DNA of 64,000 nucleotides. It comes from Inquilinus sp052078665. Lineage in GTDB: Bacteria; Pseudomonadota; Alphaproteobacteria; DSM-16000; Inquilinaceae. A model generated the notes under the pieces. The model did no database searches, had not been told where the DNA came from, and was given only the letters and a program-made list of their open reading frames with translations. Where the stretch lies: NCBI RefSeq assembly GCF_052078665.1, contig NZ_JBQJIK010000022.1, positions 1-64,000 on the forward strand. The letters are read 5' to 3'. This document shows, piece by piece, positions 8,319-17,445 of this stretch. Numbering within the stretch: the stretch's first letter is position 1; every line of letters begins with the position of its first letter. Position numbers and translations under genes: made by a program.

Positions 8319-9314
8319 ATGCCGCCCGTCTGGCACGATGACGACCGCTCGCCGAACTATGCCCATCTGGCGGCACCCTTCGCCGACACCGTCTTCACCG
8401 CGGAGGCCGGGACCTTCGAGACGCTCTGCCGTCTGTCCCGCTTCCGGCCGCGCGGGGCGCGGATCCTGTTCGGGCTGCGCGGCTGCGCCCTGGCTCAGCC
8501 GGAGACCGCCGGCCAATGGGGCGAGGCGCTGCAACTGCGCGAGGCGCGGCCGGACCATCACGTGCCGCGCTGCGTCCTCGGGGTCTGGGACCGGCCGGCG
8601 GGGCGGCTGATCGCCTGGCCCGGCTCGACCGTCCCGAACGCCCGCTACATGCGCCGCCAGGCCGAGGCGCCGGACCGGCGCATCGCCAACATGCTGGCGC
8701 CCGGGCTGCACCCCTATGTCGTCGGCCCGCATGTTCCCGCCGGCCGCCCGGCGGAGGAGGGGGCGTTCCAGCTCGACCGCACCGTCGAGGTGCCGGTCTG
8801 GCGCTCGCTCGACGCCGCCGGCTACGACCTGTCCGGCCGCTTCGACATCTGCGCGCCGGAGGACAACATCCACGCCGCCGGCTGGCCGGGCGACGGCATC
8901 GAGTTCTCCTCGGCCGGCTGCCAGACCCTGCCGGGCCGGCACCTGCCGCCGGCCGACCCGACCGGCGACTACGCCGCCTTCCGCGTGGCCGCCGGGCTCG
9001 CCGCCAGCCCCGACCTGGCCGAGACCGGCCTGGCCTTCGACGACCTGCTGGTCACGGGCCGGCATCTGCGCCTGGTGGCGGAGCGGACTTCCGGCCTGGC
9101 CCGGCTGATGCCGGGATCGAGCGGCCCCGAGGTGCGGCTGTTGCAGGACGCCTTCATCGGCCGCGGGCTGATCCCGGACTGGGGCTTCACCGCCGGGGTG
9201 TTCAACGGCTTCACCGCCAAGGCGCTCTACGACTGGCAGGCCGCCTCCGGCCGGGTCGCGGACGGAGTGTTGCGGCCCGAGGAGGCGGCGGCGCTGGGCT
9301 TCCCGCTTGGGTGA
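8319..9314 (+). CDS. Protein with C-terminal peptidoglycan-binding-like domain, 331 aa
   Basis: Third gene of the unit, eight bases after the serine hydrolase. The first 250 residues are a domain I do not recognise; it holds HAAGWPGDGIEFSSAGCQTL (about 185-205), where a His and an SxGC-like group recall the spacing of L,D-transpeptidase motifs without matching them. Residues about 265-331 (GSSGPEVRLLQDAFIGRGL ... FNGFTAKALYDWQ) form a peptidoglycan-binding type 1 repeat. ATG 8319 has GGGG nearby and fits the close spacing. The domain pairing suggests a wall-linked hydrolase, but no export signal is visible. Confidence 0.65.
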   Translation: MPPVWHDDDRSPNYAHLAAPFADTVFTAEAGTFETLCRLSRFRPRGARILFGLRGCALAQPETAGQWGEALQLREARPDHHVPRCVLGVWDRPAGRLIAWPGSTVPNARYMRRQAEAPDRRIANMLAPGLHPYVVGPHVPAGRPAEEGAFQLDRTVEVPVWRSLDAAGYDLSGRFDICAPEDNIHAAGWPGDGIEFSSAGCQTLPGRHLPPADPTGDYAAFRVAAGLAASPDLAETGLAFDDLLVTGRHLRLVAERTSGLARLMPGSSGPEVRLLQDAFIGRGLIPDWGFTAGVFNGFTAKALYDWQAASGRVADGVLRPEEAAALGFPLG

Positions 9315-9315
9315 C

Positions 9316-12300
9316 TCAGTCCAGGATGTCGACGAGGAAAGCCCCCGGCGACATGCCGCGCAGCTCATCCCGGGCCGTCCGGAAATAGGGCTTGCCGCCC
9401 CACAGGCTGCGATCGCCGATGATGTAGAAGGCCCGCTGTGCCCGCGTCACCGAGACATTCAGCAGATTGGGCTTCAACGAGGCCCAGTCGGCACCGCGCG
9501 CATGGTCGTGATCCGCGCCGAGCACCATCAGGACCAGGCGCTGCTCCCGCCCCTGGAACGTGTGGACCGTGCCGATCCGGTCCCTGCTCCATTCGTGCAG
9601 CGCCCGCCGTTTCGGGGCGGCCAGGCCGAGCGGGTCGAGCTGCGCCGCCCAGCGGTCGGCGTCGGTCAGCTGCGCCGTCAGGGCTTCCTTGACGCTGCGG
9701 AACGGCGAGATGACATAGAGCGGCGGCAACTCACCGGCACCATGGCGGTAGAGGCGCAGCACCGCCTGGAACACGATTTCGACCTGTTCGGGCACGGCTT
9801 GCCGGCCGCCCCGGACCGCACCGGCGACATCGACCCAGCCCGACTTTCCTGGTCCGGGCGGGTTGGTGGCGAAGATCATCTTGCCGTCATAGGCGATGGT
9901 GTTCGCGATCTTGAACATGGTCCCGGCGCAGCGCCGATGGACGCGCAAGGGACTGCCGATCCAGATGTCGCCCTGATCGCCGGCGGGGACGAGGGCGCCG
10001 AACGGGTTGGTCCGATCGGCCAGCTGCTGCGCCGAAACTCGGTTGGGCGCATATCGCCCATCCCGCGTCGTCGCGGCATCATCCGACAACGCCTCGATCA
10101 GCCGGGTCGGAACGGTGAACACCGGTTCGATCTGCAGCGGATCTCCGACCACCACCGCGCGCCGCGCCCGCCACAGCGCGCCGACCGCGGCCTGCGGCGT
10201 GGCCTGGCCGGCCTCGTCGATGAACAGCCAGCCGATGTCGCCCGGCCCGAGATCGCGGAACTGGCGGGCGAACGAGGCGAAGGTCGACGACACGATCGGC
10301 ACGATCAGGAACAGGCTCTGCCAGATCAGCCGGGCATCGGCGTCGCCGGCAGGGCGGAACCCCTTCAGCATGTTGCTGATGGCGACCAGATTGCCGCGGA
10401 ACAGCCCGCGGCCCTTTCTGCCGACCTCGGCCAGCCAGGCTTCATGCAGGGCGAGGGCCGCCTTGAACAGGGCGGACCGCGACGCCGCCAGCCGATCGTC
10501 ATGCCAGAGGCCGGCCTTCTGGATCCCCGATTCCTCCAGATCCGACAGGGCCGAAAGCCGGTGCGACTCCGGCAATGCACTCAGGCGGGTCTGCTTGCGC
10601 GACCGCTCCTCCTGTGCCGCATCGCGCGCCGAACGGGCCGTGTCGAGTGCCGCGGCGGCCGACGACAGCGCCGACCTCAGGGCTTCTGCCCGGGCCTCCA
10701 GGACGCCCCGTCGCGTCCGATGGGACAGCTGGTCCGCGGCATTCGCCCGCCGGCGATCCCGATAGGCCCGAGTGTCGGGCCGGCGGAGCAGCCGGGCCAG
10801 AGGGCCCGGCGCCCAGCGATCGATCAGCCTCTCCTCCTCGGCGAGATCGTCCAACCGCTGCCGGCACTGCGCGAGGTCCGACTGCCCCTGGGCCAGCTCC
10901 GCTTCGACCGACCGGACCTTCGCCTCCGCCGCTTCGGCCTCTGTGGTCGCGTCGGCCAGGGCCGTGTCGGGCGACAGCATTTCGGCGACGAGATCGGCAT
11001 CGGCGGCCAGCGCATCGATCTCCGCCGCCAGGGCCCGGTCCGCCTCGCGGAACGCCTGGGCGGCAGCGGCGAAGGACGGGCCATCATAGGCGTCGATCCA
11101 TTCATAGAGGGTCGACACCGGATCCTCGGGAGCCTGCCTTCGGCCCTTCTGCTCCACCTTGAAGAACGCCCGCTCCGCGAAAGCCCTGCGGTTCGCCGAT
11201 TTCCCGAGGGCGCAGGCGATCAAGCCCCAAGAGACATCCCGGTCGTCGCCGGGCTGCTTGAAGGTTCCATTCCCCTGCTGAGTCGCGACCTTGTGTGCCA
11301 CCGATCGCAGATAGAAGCTGTCGCGCCAATCCTCGCCGAGCGCCCCGCGCTTCGGCAGATCCTTCGAGATGTTCTCGACCGCGGCGTTGTTCGACGAGGC
11401 GACGACCATCTCATGGCCGATGATCTCGGCAGCCAGCCGGCCGATCGAGGCCTCCTTGCAGGGCGGTGCGAAGGCCACCCGGATATGGCGTTCGACGATG
11501 GTGTCCGAGGCTCGGTCGAAGCCGGCCAGGGCCCTGGCCCGGCGAACGATGATCTCGGCGAAGATGTCGCTCAGCAGCGTGGTCTTGCCGGTGCCGGGAG
11601 GACCGTTCACCGAGTACATGCCATCGGTGCCGAGACGGTCGAGGGCGCAGTTGATCGCGAATTGCTGCATCAGGCTCATCGCCTGCCCCGGCGCCCGCAG
11701 CCAGCGGCCCGGCGGCAACCGGCGCGGATGCACCATGTCGAGGATCGCCCGGCGGCCTGCCTCGGAATAGAGATCCGTTCGCCCCGGCGCGGGCGCGGAG
11801 TCCAGATAGGCGGCGAGGGCAGCCGGGACCTCGCCCTGCCGGACCGCAGCCATTGCCCGCTCCAGATCCAGGATGAAGAAGCTGTTGAGGATGTCGATTC
11901 CGGTATCGGCCTCCGCGCTCCCGTCGTCCTCGTCGGCCTCGGGCGGCGCCTCATCGTGCTCCTGAGCCTCGGCCGGTCGAGCCGGACTCAAGGGTCTGTC
12001 CTTCTTCTCCCGGATGACGGGCTGGAGCACGGCTGCAAGCTGGTTCCGCGGGGCAAAGCCGGCCCAGTCCTGGAGCAGGGCGATGATGGAGTGGAGATCC
12101 GAACCGCTCAGCGGCATCTCCATCCCGTCCACGCCCGCCGGCAGCCGCCTGGCCACGGCATTGTGCAGCCGGTGTTCGAGATCGACGAAGGCGTCGGCGC
12201 GGTCCTGATCGGTCAGGGCCTCCAGTTCCGCGCTGTCGACACGGCCGATGGCCCATGGAACCGTCGACACGGAGACCGAGCCGAGGTCCGGCGCGCCCTG

Positions 12301-12651
12301 GGGCGTCAAGCTCAGCTTGGCGAAGCAGGTGTCGCCCTCGATATCGCCGCGTTCGGCATCTTCGATCGCTTCGCCGCTGCCGGCCGCCGCCGGGCGCAGC
12401 CGCCGGCTGACGCGGTCGATCTCGGTCTTGCTGAAGACCCCCAGATAGAGGTGGAAGCGTGTGATTTCCTTCCCGTCCTCGACGGGAAGAGTCCACAGAT
12501 CGTCAGGGGTCTTGTCGCCCAACCCGTCGGCGAGGAGACGGATGACGCCTGCCTTTTCCGTGACCTGCTTGAGGTCGAAGGGAATGAAGAACTCGATCCT
12601 ATGCCAATAGGCCAGAACGTCGAGAATGCTCTCGGTGCGGGCCTCGGGCAT
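9316..12651 (-). CDS. Large SF1 (Upf1/DNA2-like) helicase with long N-terminal extension, 1111 aa
   Basis: Superfamily 1B helicase/ATPase. Walker A is SVNGPPGTGKTTLL (about 347-360), Walker B is FIDEAG (about 808-813), motif III-like VVGDPLQIEP follows, and the C-terminal half has TVHTFQGREQRLV and SVTRAQRAFYIIGD (motifs V and VI). Between the two RecA halves lies a roughly 200-residue helical, coiled-coil-rich insertion (about 525-730). The first 340 residues are a separate domain of no known fold to me, with an acidic linker (about 230-250). No nuclease motif is visible. The gene is alone, convergent with the operon before it. Roles could be in nucleic-acid repair or phage defence; neither is shown. 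Confidence 0.8.
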   Translation of the reverse strand: MPEARTESILDVLAYWHRIEFFIPFDLKQVTEKAGVIRLLADGLGDKTPDDLWTLPVEDGKEITRFHLYLGVFSKTEIDRVSRRLRPAAAGSGEAIEDAERGDIEGDTCFAKLSLTPQGAPDLGSVSVSTVPWAIGRVDSAELEALTDQDRADAFVDLEHRLHNAVARRLPAGVDGMEMPLSGSDLHSIIALLQDWAGFAPRNQLAAVLQPVIREKKDRPLSPARPAEAQEHDEAPPEADEDDGSAEADTGIDILNSFFILDLERAMAAVRQGEVPAALAAYLDSAPAPGRTDLYSEAGRRAILDMVHPRRLPPGRWLRAPGQAMSLMQQFAINCALDRLGTDGMYSVNGPPGTGKTTLLSDIFAEIIVRRARALAGFDRASDTIVERHIRVAFAPPCKEASIGRLAAEIIGHEMVVASSNNAAVENISKDLPKRGALGEDWRDSFYLRSVAHKVATQQGNGTFKQPGDDRDVSWGLIACALGKSANRRAFAERAFFKVEQKGRRQAPEDPVSTLYEWIDAYDGPSFAAAAQAFREADRALAAEIDALAADADLVAEMLSPDTALADATTEAEAAEAKVRSVEAELAQGQSDLAQCRQRLDDLAEEERLIDRWAPGPLARLLRRPDTRAYRDRRRANAADQLSHRTRRGVLEARAEALRSALSSAAAALDTARSARDAAQEERSRKQTRLSALPESHRLSALSDLEESGIQKAGLWHDDRLAASRSALFKAALALHEAWLAEVGRKGRGLFRGNLVAISNMLKGFRPAGDADARLIWQSLFLIVPIVSSTFASFARQFRDLGPGDIGWLFIDEAGQATPQAAVGALWRARRAVVVGDPLQIEPVFTVPTRLIEALSDDAATTRDGRYAPNRVSAQQLADRTNPFGALVPAGDQGDIWIGSPLRVHRRCAGTMFKIANTIAYDGKMIFATNPPGPGKSGWVDVAGAVRGGRQAVPEQVEIVFQAVLRLYRHGAGELPPLYVISPFRSVKEALTAQLTDADRWAAQLDPLGLAAPKRRALHEWSRDRIGTVHTFQGREQRLVLMVLGADHDHARGADWASLKPNLLNVSVTRAQRAFYIIGDRSLWGGKPYFRTARDELRGMSPGAFLVDILD

Positions 12652-12705
12652 GGTTTCTCTCCCCTCGAGAGATGCGCTGGCAGGGCTCCGATCGTGTCGC
12701 GCCGG

Positions 12706-13371
12706 TCAGCGCAGATCCGTCTGCAGCACCAGCGGCGACAGGTCGGTGATCTGGTCCTTCAGCGCCGCGGCCAGCCCGGCCGGGCAGGCGGTGCCGACAC
12801 CGGACAGGTTGCACAGGCGCAGGTCGTCGATCTCGGCCCCGCCGGCGGCGATGGCCTCGGTGGACAGCGGCAGATGCGCCTTGTCATAGGCCGCCAGCGG
12901 CCAGATCCGGCGGGCGATATAGATCGCCTCGCGGCCGACGGTGATGTGCAGCAGCTGCATCTCGCCCTGGCCGTCGCTGATGCGCCGGGTGCAGCCGAGC
13001 GCGGTGCGGACGGTGCCACCCGGGTCGGTCCGGACCTGGCCTTCGACGATGTCGTCGCAGGCTTGCCTCAAGGCCTCGGCGCTGTCGCGGATGAACTCGG
13101 CCGGGTCGCTGCTGCCCAGCCCGCCGATGCGGGTCACGGTGATGCTGCCGTCGCCGGACTGCGCCGGATCGGCTTTGCGCCATTCCACCACCGTGGTGCT
13201 GCCCTCGGTGGCGGCGAAGCTGCGGGCCCAGCCGGCCGGCAGGGTCAGGGCCAGGATCTCGCCGTTGCCGCCGGGCAGGACCAGCGTGCTGCCCGTCTCC
13301 GCCGCGGCCGTGCCGGAAACAGTCAACGCCGCGAGCAGCGCCAGCGCCGCGCCTCGAACCATCATCTTCAT
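12706..13371 (-). CDS. Secreted protein of unknown function, 221 aa
   Basis: A signal peptide is plain (KMMVRGAALALLAALTVSGTAAAE). The mature part has two cysteine pairs (ALGCTRR, RLCNLSGVGTACPAG) that could form disulphides in the periplasm and no recognised catalytic motif. It follows uvrD by 11 bases on the same strand and precedes the big helicase gene by 54 bases. I do not recognise the family. Confidence 0.65.
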   Translation of the reverse strand: MKMMVRGAALALLAALTVSGTAAAETGSTLVLPGGNGEILALTLPAGWARSFAATEGSTTVVEWRKADPAQSGDGSITVTRIGGLGSSDPAEFIRDSAEALRQACDDIVEGQVRTDPGGTVRTALGCTRRISDGQGEMQLLHITVGREAIYIARRIWPLAAYDKAHLPLSTEAIAAGGAEIDDLRLCNLSGVGTACPAGLAAALKDQITDLSPLVLQTDLR

Positions 13372-13382
13372 CCTGCTGCCTG

Positions 13383-15638
13383 TTATCCTGCCTCGGCGGC
13401 GGGGACGACGAAGCTGTCCATCACCCGCTTCTCGCCGGAATGCTCGAAGGCGATGGTCAGCTTGTCGCTGTCGACGCTGCGGACCTCGCCATAGCCGAAC
13501 TTCTGGTGGAACACCCGGTCGCCGATGGCGAAGGCGCGGGCCGGGCGCGGCCGGGCCTGCACCTCATAGCCGCTGCCCTCGATCACCGTCGGGGCGCGGC
13601 GCATGAAGCCGCCCTGCGGCGGGGCCGTCCACAGCCGGGTTGGCGCCGCCTCGGCGAAGCGGCCATAGCCGGTGTCGCCGAAGCCGGTCTCCGAGGTGAC
13701 CTCGACATGGGCGTCCGGCAGCTCGCCGACGAAGCGCGAGGGCAGGGCGGTCTGCCACTGGCCGTGAATGCGGCGGTTGGCGGCGGCGGAGACATAGGCG
13801 CGGCGCTTCGCCCGGGTCAGCCCGACATAGGCCAGGCGCCGCTCCTCCTCCAGCGCCGCGATGCCGCCATCGTCCAGCGCGCGCTGGTTCGGGAATACCC
13901 CTTCCTCCCAGCCGGGCAGGAAGACATGGGCGAATTCCAGCCCCTTGGCCGCATGCAGGGTCATCAGCGTCGCCTGCTCGCCGGTCTTTCCCGTCTCGTT
14001 CTCCATCACCAGGCTGACATGCTCGAGGAAGGCCTGGAGGGTCTCGAAATCCTCCATGGCGTTGATCAGTTCCTTGAGGTTGTCCAGCCGGCCCGGGGCC
14101 TCGGGCGACTTGTCGGCCTGCCACATGGCGGTGTAGCCGCTCTCGTCCAGCACGGTCTGGGCCAGCTCGACCTGCGACACCTGCTCCGACAGGCGGCGCC
14201 AGCGTTCGAAATCGCCCATCAGGGCGCGCAGGGCGCCGCGCGGCTTCGGCTTCAGCTCGTCGGTCTCGATCAGCCTGAGGGTCGCCTCGGTCAGCGGCAC
14301 GCCGAGGGCGCGGCTGGCCTGGTAGAGAAGCTGGATGGTGGCGTCACCCAGGCCGCGCTTCGGCACATTGATGATGCGTTCGAAGGACAGATCGTTGTCC
14401 GGCTGCGCCACCACCCGGAAATAGGCGACGGCGTCGCGGATCTCCTGTCGCTCGTAGAAGCGCGGGCCGCCGACCACGCGGTAGGGCAGACCGAGGGTCA
14501 GGAACCGCTCCTCGAATTCGCGCATCTGGAAGCCGGCGCGGACCAGCACCGCGACCTCGTTCAGCTTGACCTGCTGGCGCTGCAGCCGCTCGATCTCGTC
14601 GCCGACCCAGCGCGCCTCCTCCTCGCCGTCCCAGACGCTGCGGACGATGACGGACTCGCCGCCCTCCGCCTCGGTGAACAGGGTCTTGCCCAGGCGGCCC
14701 TGGTTGTGGGCGATCAGCCCGCCGGCGGCGCCCAGGATATGGCTGGTGGAGCGGTAGTTCTGCTCCAGCCGGATCACCGCGGCGCCCGGGAAATCCTGCT
14801 CGAAGCGCAGGATGTTGCCGATCTCGGCGCCGCGCCAGGAATAGATCGACTGGTCGTCGTCGCCGACGCAGCACAGGTTGCGGTGCTTCTGGGCCAGCAG
14901 GCGCAGCCACAGATACTGCGAGACGTTGGTGTCCTGGTACTCGTCGACCAGGATGTAGCGGAACCGGTCCTGGTAGTCGGCCAGCACCTCCGCATGCTCC
15001 TGGAAGATGGTCAGGTTGTGCAGCAGCAGGTCGCCGAAATCGCAGGCGTTCAGCGTCCGCAGCCGCTCCTGATAGGCAATGTACAGCTGCAGCATGCGGC
15101 CCTGCGCCACCTCGCCGGCATCGGCCGGCTTCAGCTTCGCCGGCGTCAGGCCGCGATCCTTCCAGCGCTCGATCACGCCCAGCAGCACCCGCGCCGGCCA
15201 GCGCTTCGAATCGATGCTGTCGGCCTCGATCAGCTGCTTGATCAGCCGGATCTGGTCGTCGGTGTCGAGGATCGAGAAGTTCGAGCGCAGCCCGACCAGC
15301 TCGGCATGCCGGCGCAGGATGCGGGCGGCCAGGGCGTGGAAGGTGCCCATCCACCAGCCCTCGGTCGGGGTGCCGAGCAGGTGGGCGACGCGCTCGCGCA
15401 TCTCGCGGGCGGCGCGGTTGGTGAAGGTGACGGTCAGGACCTGGCTCGGCCAGGCTTTGCCGGTAGACAGGATATGGGCCAGGCGGGTGGTCAGCACCCG
15501 GGTCTTGCCGGTGCCGGCCCCGGCCAGCACCAGCACCGGACCGTCCAGCGTCTCGACCGCCTGGCGCTGCGCCGGGTTCAGGTTCTGCAGGTACGGCGGC
15601 TCGAAGCCGGCCGGCATGTTCCGGGAAAGTTCGACCAT
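13383..15638 (-). CDS. uvrD: UvrD/PcrA-type 3'-5' DNA helicase, 751 aa
   Basis: ATP-dependent DNA helicase of nucleotide-excision and mismatch repair. Motifs in order: LNPAQRQAV (Q motif, about 20), LAGAGTGKTRVL (Walker A, about 39), TFTNRAAREM, DEYQDTN (Walker B, about 235), GDDDQSIYSWRGA, LEQNYRS, LMTLHAAKGLEF and YVGLTRAK. The C-terminus ends in a Tudor-like tail (RVFHQKFGYGEV) as in PcrA/UvrD. Length is near the usual 720-780. It appears to be co-transcribed with the small secreted protein downstream. Confidence 0.95.
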   Translation of the reverse strand: MVELSRNMPAGFEPPYLQNLNPAQRQAVETLDGPVLVLAGAGTGKTRVLTTRLAHILSTGKAWPSQVLTVTFTNRAAREMRERVAHLLGTPTEGWWMGTFHALAARILRRHAELVGLRSNFSILDTDDQIRLIKQLIEADSIDSKRWPARVLLGVIERWKDRGLTPAKLKPADAGEVAQGRMLQLYIAYQERLRTLNACDFGDLLLHNLTIFQEHAEVLADYQDRFRYILVDEYQDTNVSQYLWLRLLAQKHRNLCCVGDDDQSIYSWRGAEIGNILRFEQDFPGAAVIRLEQNYRSTSHILGAAGGLIAHNQGRLGKTLFTEAEGGESVIVRSVWDGEEEARWVGDEIERLQRQQVKLNEVAVLVRAGFQMREFEERFLTLGLPYRVVGGPRFYERQEIRDAVAYFRVVAQPDNDLSFERIINVPKRGLGDATIQLLYQASRALGVPLTEATLRLIETDELKPKPRGALRALMGDFERWRRLSEQVSQVELAQTVLDESGYTAMWQADKSPEAPGRLDNLKELINAMEDFETLQAFLEHVSLVMENETGKTGEQATLMTLHAAKGLEFAHVFLPGWEEGVFPNQRALDDGGIAALEEERRLAYVGLTRAKRRAYVSAAANRRIHGQWQTALPSRFVGELPDAHVEVTSETGFGDTGYGRFAEAAPTRLWTAPPQGGFMRRAPTVIEGSGYEVQARPRPARAFAIGDRVFHQKFGYGEVRSVDSDKLTIAFEHSGEKRVMDSFVVPAAEAG

Positions 15639-15742
15639 GTGTTGTCTATAGCATGACCGGGCTGCGCCGAAACCGCTGGCGTCGGGTTGACGCAGCCCGG
15701 AGCCGCGTCGAGGATCGCCGCGACCCGAACCGAGAGCCTGCC

Positions 15743-16225
15743 ATGACCGACCTCGTGATCCGCCCCGCCGAGCCCCGCGACGCCAAGGAGATCCTGGCGA
15801 TGATCACCGAGCTGGCGGTGTTCGAGAAGGAGCCGGACGCGGTGCTGGCGACCGAGGCCGATCTGCTGCGCGACGGCTGGGGCCCGACCCCGAAATTCGA
15901 GGCGCTGATGGCCGAGCGCGGCGGCCAGGTCCTGGGCTTCGCTTTGTTCTTCCCCAGCTACTCGACCTGGGAGGGACGCGAGGGGATCTATCTCGAGGAC
16001 CTCTATGTCCGTGACACGGCCCGCGGCCTCGGCGTCGGCCGGGCGCTCTTGGTCCGGATCGCGCAGCTGGTGGTGGCGCGCGGCGGCAAGCGGCTCGATC
16101 TCTCGGTCCTGACCTGGAACCCGGCGCGGGAGGTCTATGACCGGCTGGCCTTCGAGCACAAATCGGACTGGACCGGCTACCGCCTCAGCGGCGCCGCGCT
16201 GGTTGCGCTGGCGAAAGCGGACTAA
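15743..16225 (+). CDS. GNAT family N-acetyltransferase, 160 aa
   Basis: Acetyl-CoA-dependent acetyltransferase of the GNAT fold, close to the diamine/SSAT-like subgroup. The domain covers residues 4-155 with the beta4 strand YLEDLYVRDTARGLGVGRAL, whose RGLGVG is the acetyl-CoA pyrophosphate loop (about 97-103), and WNPAREVYDRLAFEHKSDW at the C-terminal end, typical of SSAT-like members. ATG 15743 is preferred to the upstream in-frame ATG 15653, which has no family-like sequence. It is divergent from uvrD with about 100 bases between. Confidence 0.88.
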   Translation: MTDLVIRPAEPRDAKEILAMITELAVFEKEPDAVLATEADLLRDGWGPTPKFEALMAERGGQVLGFALFFPSYSTWEGREGIYLEDLYVRDTARGLGVGRALLVRIAQLVVARGGKRLDLSVLTWNPAREVYDRLAFEHKSDWTGYRLSGAALVALAKAD

Positions 16226-16238
16226 GCTGTAGGCTCGC

Positions 16239-16817
16239 TCAGTTCGCCGTCTCGACCGGGCTCGCAGCCGCTTCCCAGCCTCGGCGCAGGCCTTGCCGCC
16301 CCAGCCATATTATGAGGATGAACAGGGCCGGCACCGCGTTCATGCCGACGACGAGCCTGTTGATGTCATTGTCGACAAAGATTTGGAATCCGACAAACAG
16401 CCAGTTGAGTTCATAGCCGAAATAGATATCCAGGTCTCCTGTCTTGGGAATCTGGATAAATAATGCGAGCGTGGTCAGGCCGTAAATTTTGTAGATGATA
16501 TAGTCGGATGCAATAACGGGAATCTGGAGTGCTTGGACAAGAAGCGACAGGACGTATCCGGCCCTGTTGCCCTTCAGGAGCTGGAATCCGGCGACCACAG
16601 AGAGGCCGTACAACAGCATCACACAGGCGAATATCAGCCCGGTGCCAAGGGGCAGAGTTGAGAGGCCGGATTCCACCAACCGGACCAGGATGACGTACGA
16701 CCCTATGATGCCGCAGGCGATTTCGATGAAGGCAACGATTCGGCGAGGAGACAGAAGGTGCAACAGCTTCGCTGCCGATGACGGCCTTCCGCCTCGCGCC
16801 ACGACCGGTTCGGTCAC
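16239..16817 (-). CDS. Small multi-pass membrane protein A (paralogue of the next gene), 192 aa
   Basis: Four or so hydrophobic segments (about 22-45, 55-77, 87-105 and 160-178) with a central AGYVLSLLVQALQIPVI motif that is also in the gene immediately upstream on the same strand (LGYALSLLAQASQIPIL). A GTG start at 16817 is chosen because GGGGGA lies five bases before it and the N-terminus then aligns with the paralogue; an in-frame ATG at 16847 is the alternative. Unknown function. Base composition is lower in GC than the neighbours, especially 16330-16720. Confidence 0.65.
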   Translation of the reverse strand: MTEPVVARGGRPSSAAKLLHLLSPRRIVAFIEIACGIIGSYVILVRLVESGLSTLPLGTGLIFACVMLLYGLSVVAGFQLLKGNRAGYVLSLLVQALQIPVIASDYIIYKIYGLTTLALFIQIPKTGDLDIYFGYELNWLFVGFQIFVDNDINRLVVGMNAVPALFILIIWLGRQGLRRGWEAAASPVETAN

Positions 16818-16884
16818 GATGTCCCCCCGCCTTCGCCTCTCCATCATCGCAGCCCAGCTGCTCCTGGCAAGCCGGCATTGCCGG

Positions 16885-17403
16885 TCAGCGGTTCCGCTGC
16901 CGGAAGTATTCCAGGATGATGCAGAGGACCACCGGCACCAGGTTGAGCGCGACGATCGTCCCGGACAGGCCGGTGTCGAGATAGAAGCCAAGCGACAGCG
17001 CCCCTTGGAACGGGTCCAGGCCGATGCCGTAAGACGGGGTGATCGACATCGCCGGGTTGTTCGCGACCAGTGTCACCGGAAGCCGCGCGATCATGTGGAA
17101 GTGGTAGGCGACGCCGGCGGTGTAGAGGATCGGGATCTGGCTGGCCTGGGCCAGCAGCGACAGGGCGTAGCCGAGGCGGCGGCGGTTCCACAGCAGGGCG
17201 CCGGCGGCGATGCAGAGCAGCATCAGCAGCGCCGCGGCCAGCAGGACCAGCCACTGCGTCGCGGCGATGATCGCCGGGCCGTCGCGATAGATCCGCTCGC
17301 CGATCTCGGTCAGGCCGGCAATCCCGCCGACGATCTGGATCACCGCGATGACGCGGTCGAGGGGAAGGGCGGGACGCCGGGTGGAACTGCCGGTGCTGGT
17401 CAT
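16885..17403 (-). CDS. Small multi-pass membrane protein B (paralogue), 172 aa
   Basis: The paralogue of the gene just downstream. It shares the order of membrane segments, the GYALSLLAQASQIPIL core (about 85-100) and the C-terminal ALNLVPVVLCIILEYFRQ segment that aligns with GMNAVPALFILIIWLGRQ. The mean identity by eye is about 30%, so the duplication is old. Start ATG 17403 gives a cytoplasmic basic N-terminus before the first helix. No function is recognised. Confidence 0.68.
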   Translation of the reverse strand: MTSTGSSTRRPALPLDRVIAVIQIVGGIAGLTEIGERIYRDGPAIIAATQWLVLLAAALLMLLCIAAGALLWNRRRLGYALSLLAQASQIPILYTAGVAYHFHMIARLPVTLVANNPAMSITPSYGIGLDPFQGALSLGFYLDTGLSGTIVALNLVPVVLCIILEYFRQRNR

Positions 17404-17445
17404 CGGTTCGCTCGGTTCATGCTTTTCAGGCCGCGGGCCGCTTCG

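Noticed and set aside
8319..9314. L,D-transpeptidase (YkuD) activity from the SSAGCQT string
   Set aside because: The full HxxxxxxxG..S.GC(I/V)R signature is not present and the surrounding fold is not recognisable.
9307..13494. A 1395-codon plus-strand frame across the helicase gene
   Set aside because: It is antisense to the helicase and the small secreted-protein gene, which have clear motifs and signal peptide; the frame itself shows no family motif.
13440..15656. A 738-codon frame opposite uvrD
   Set aside because: Antisense to an unmistakable UvrD with all helicase motifs.
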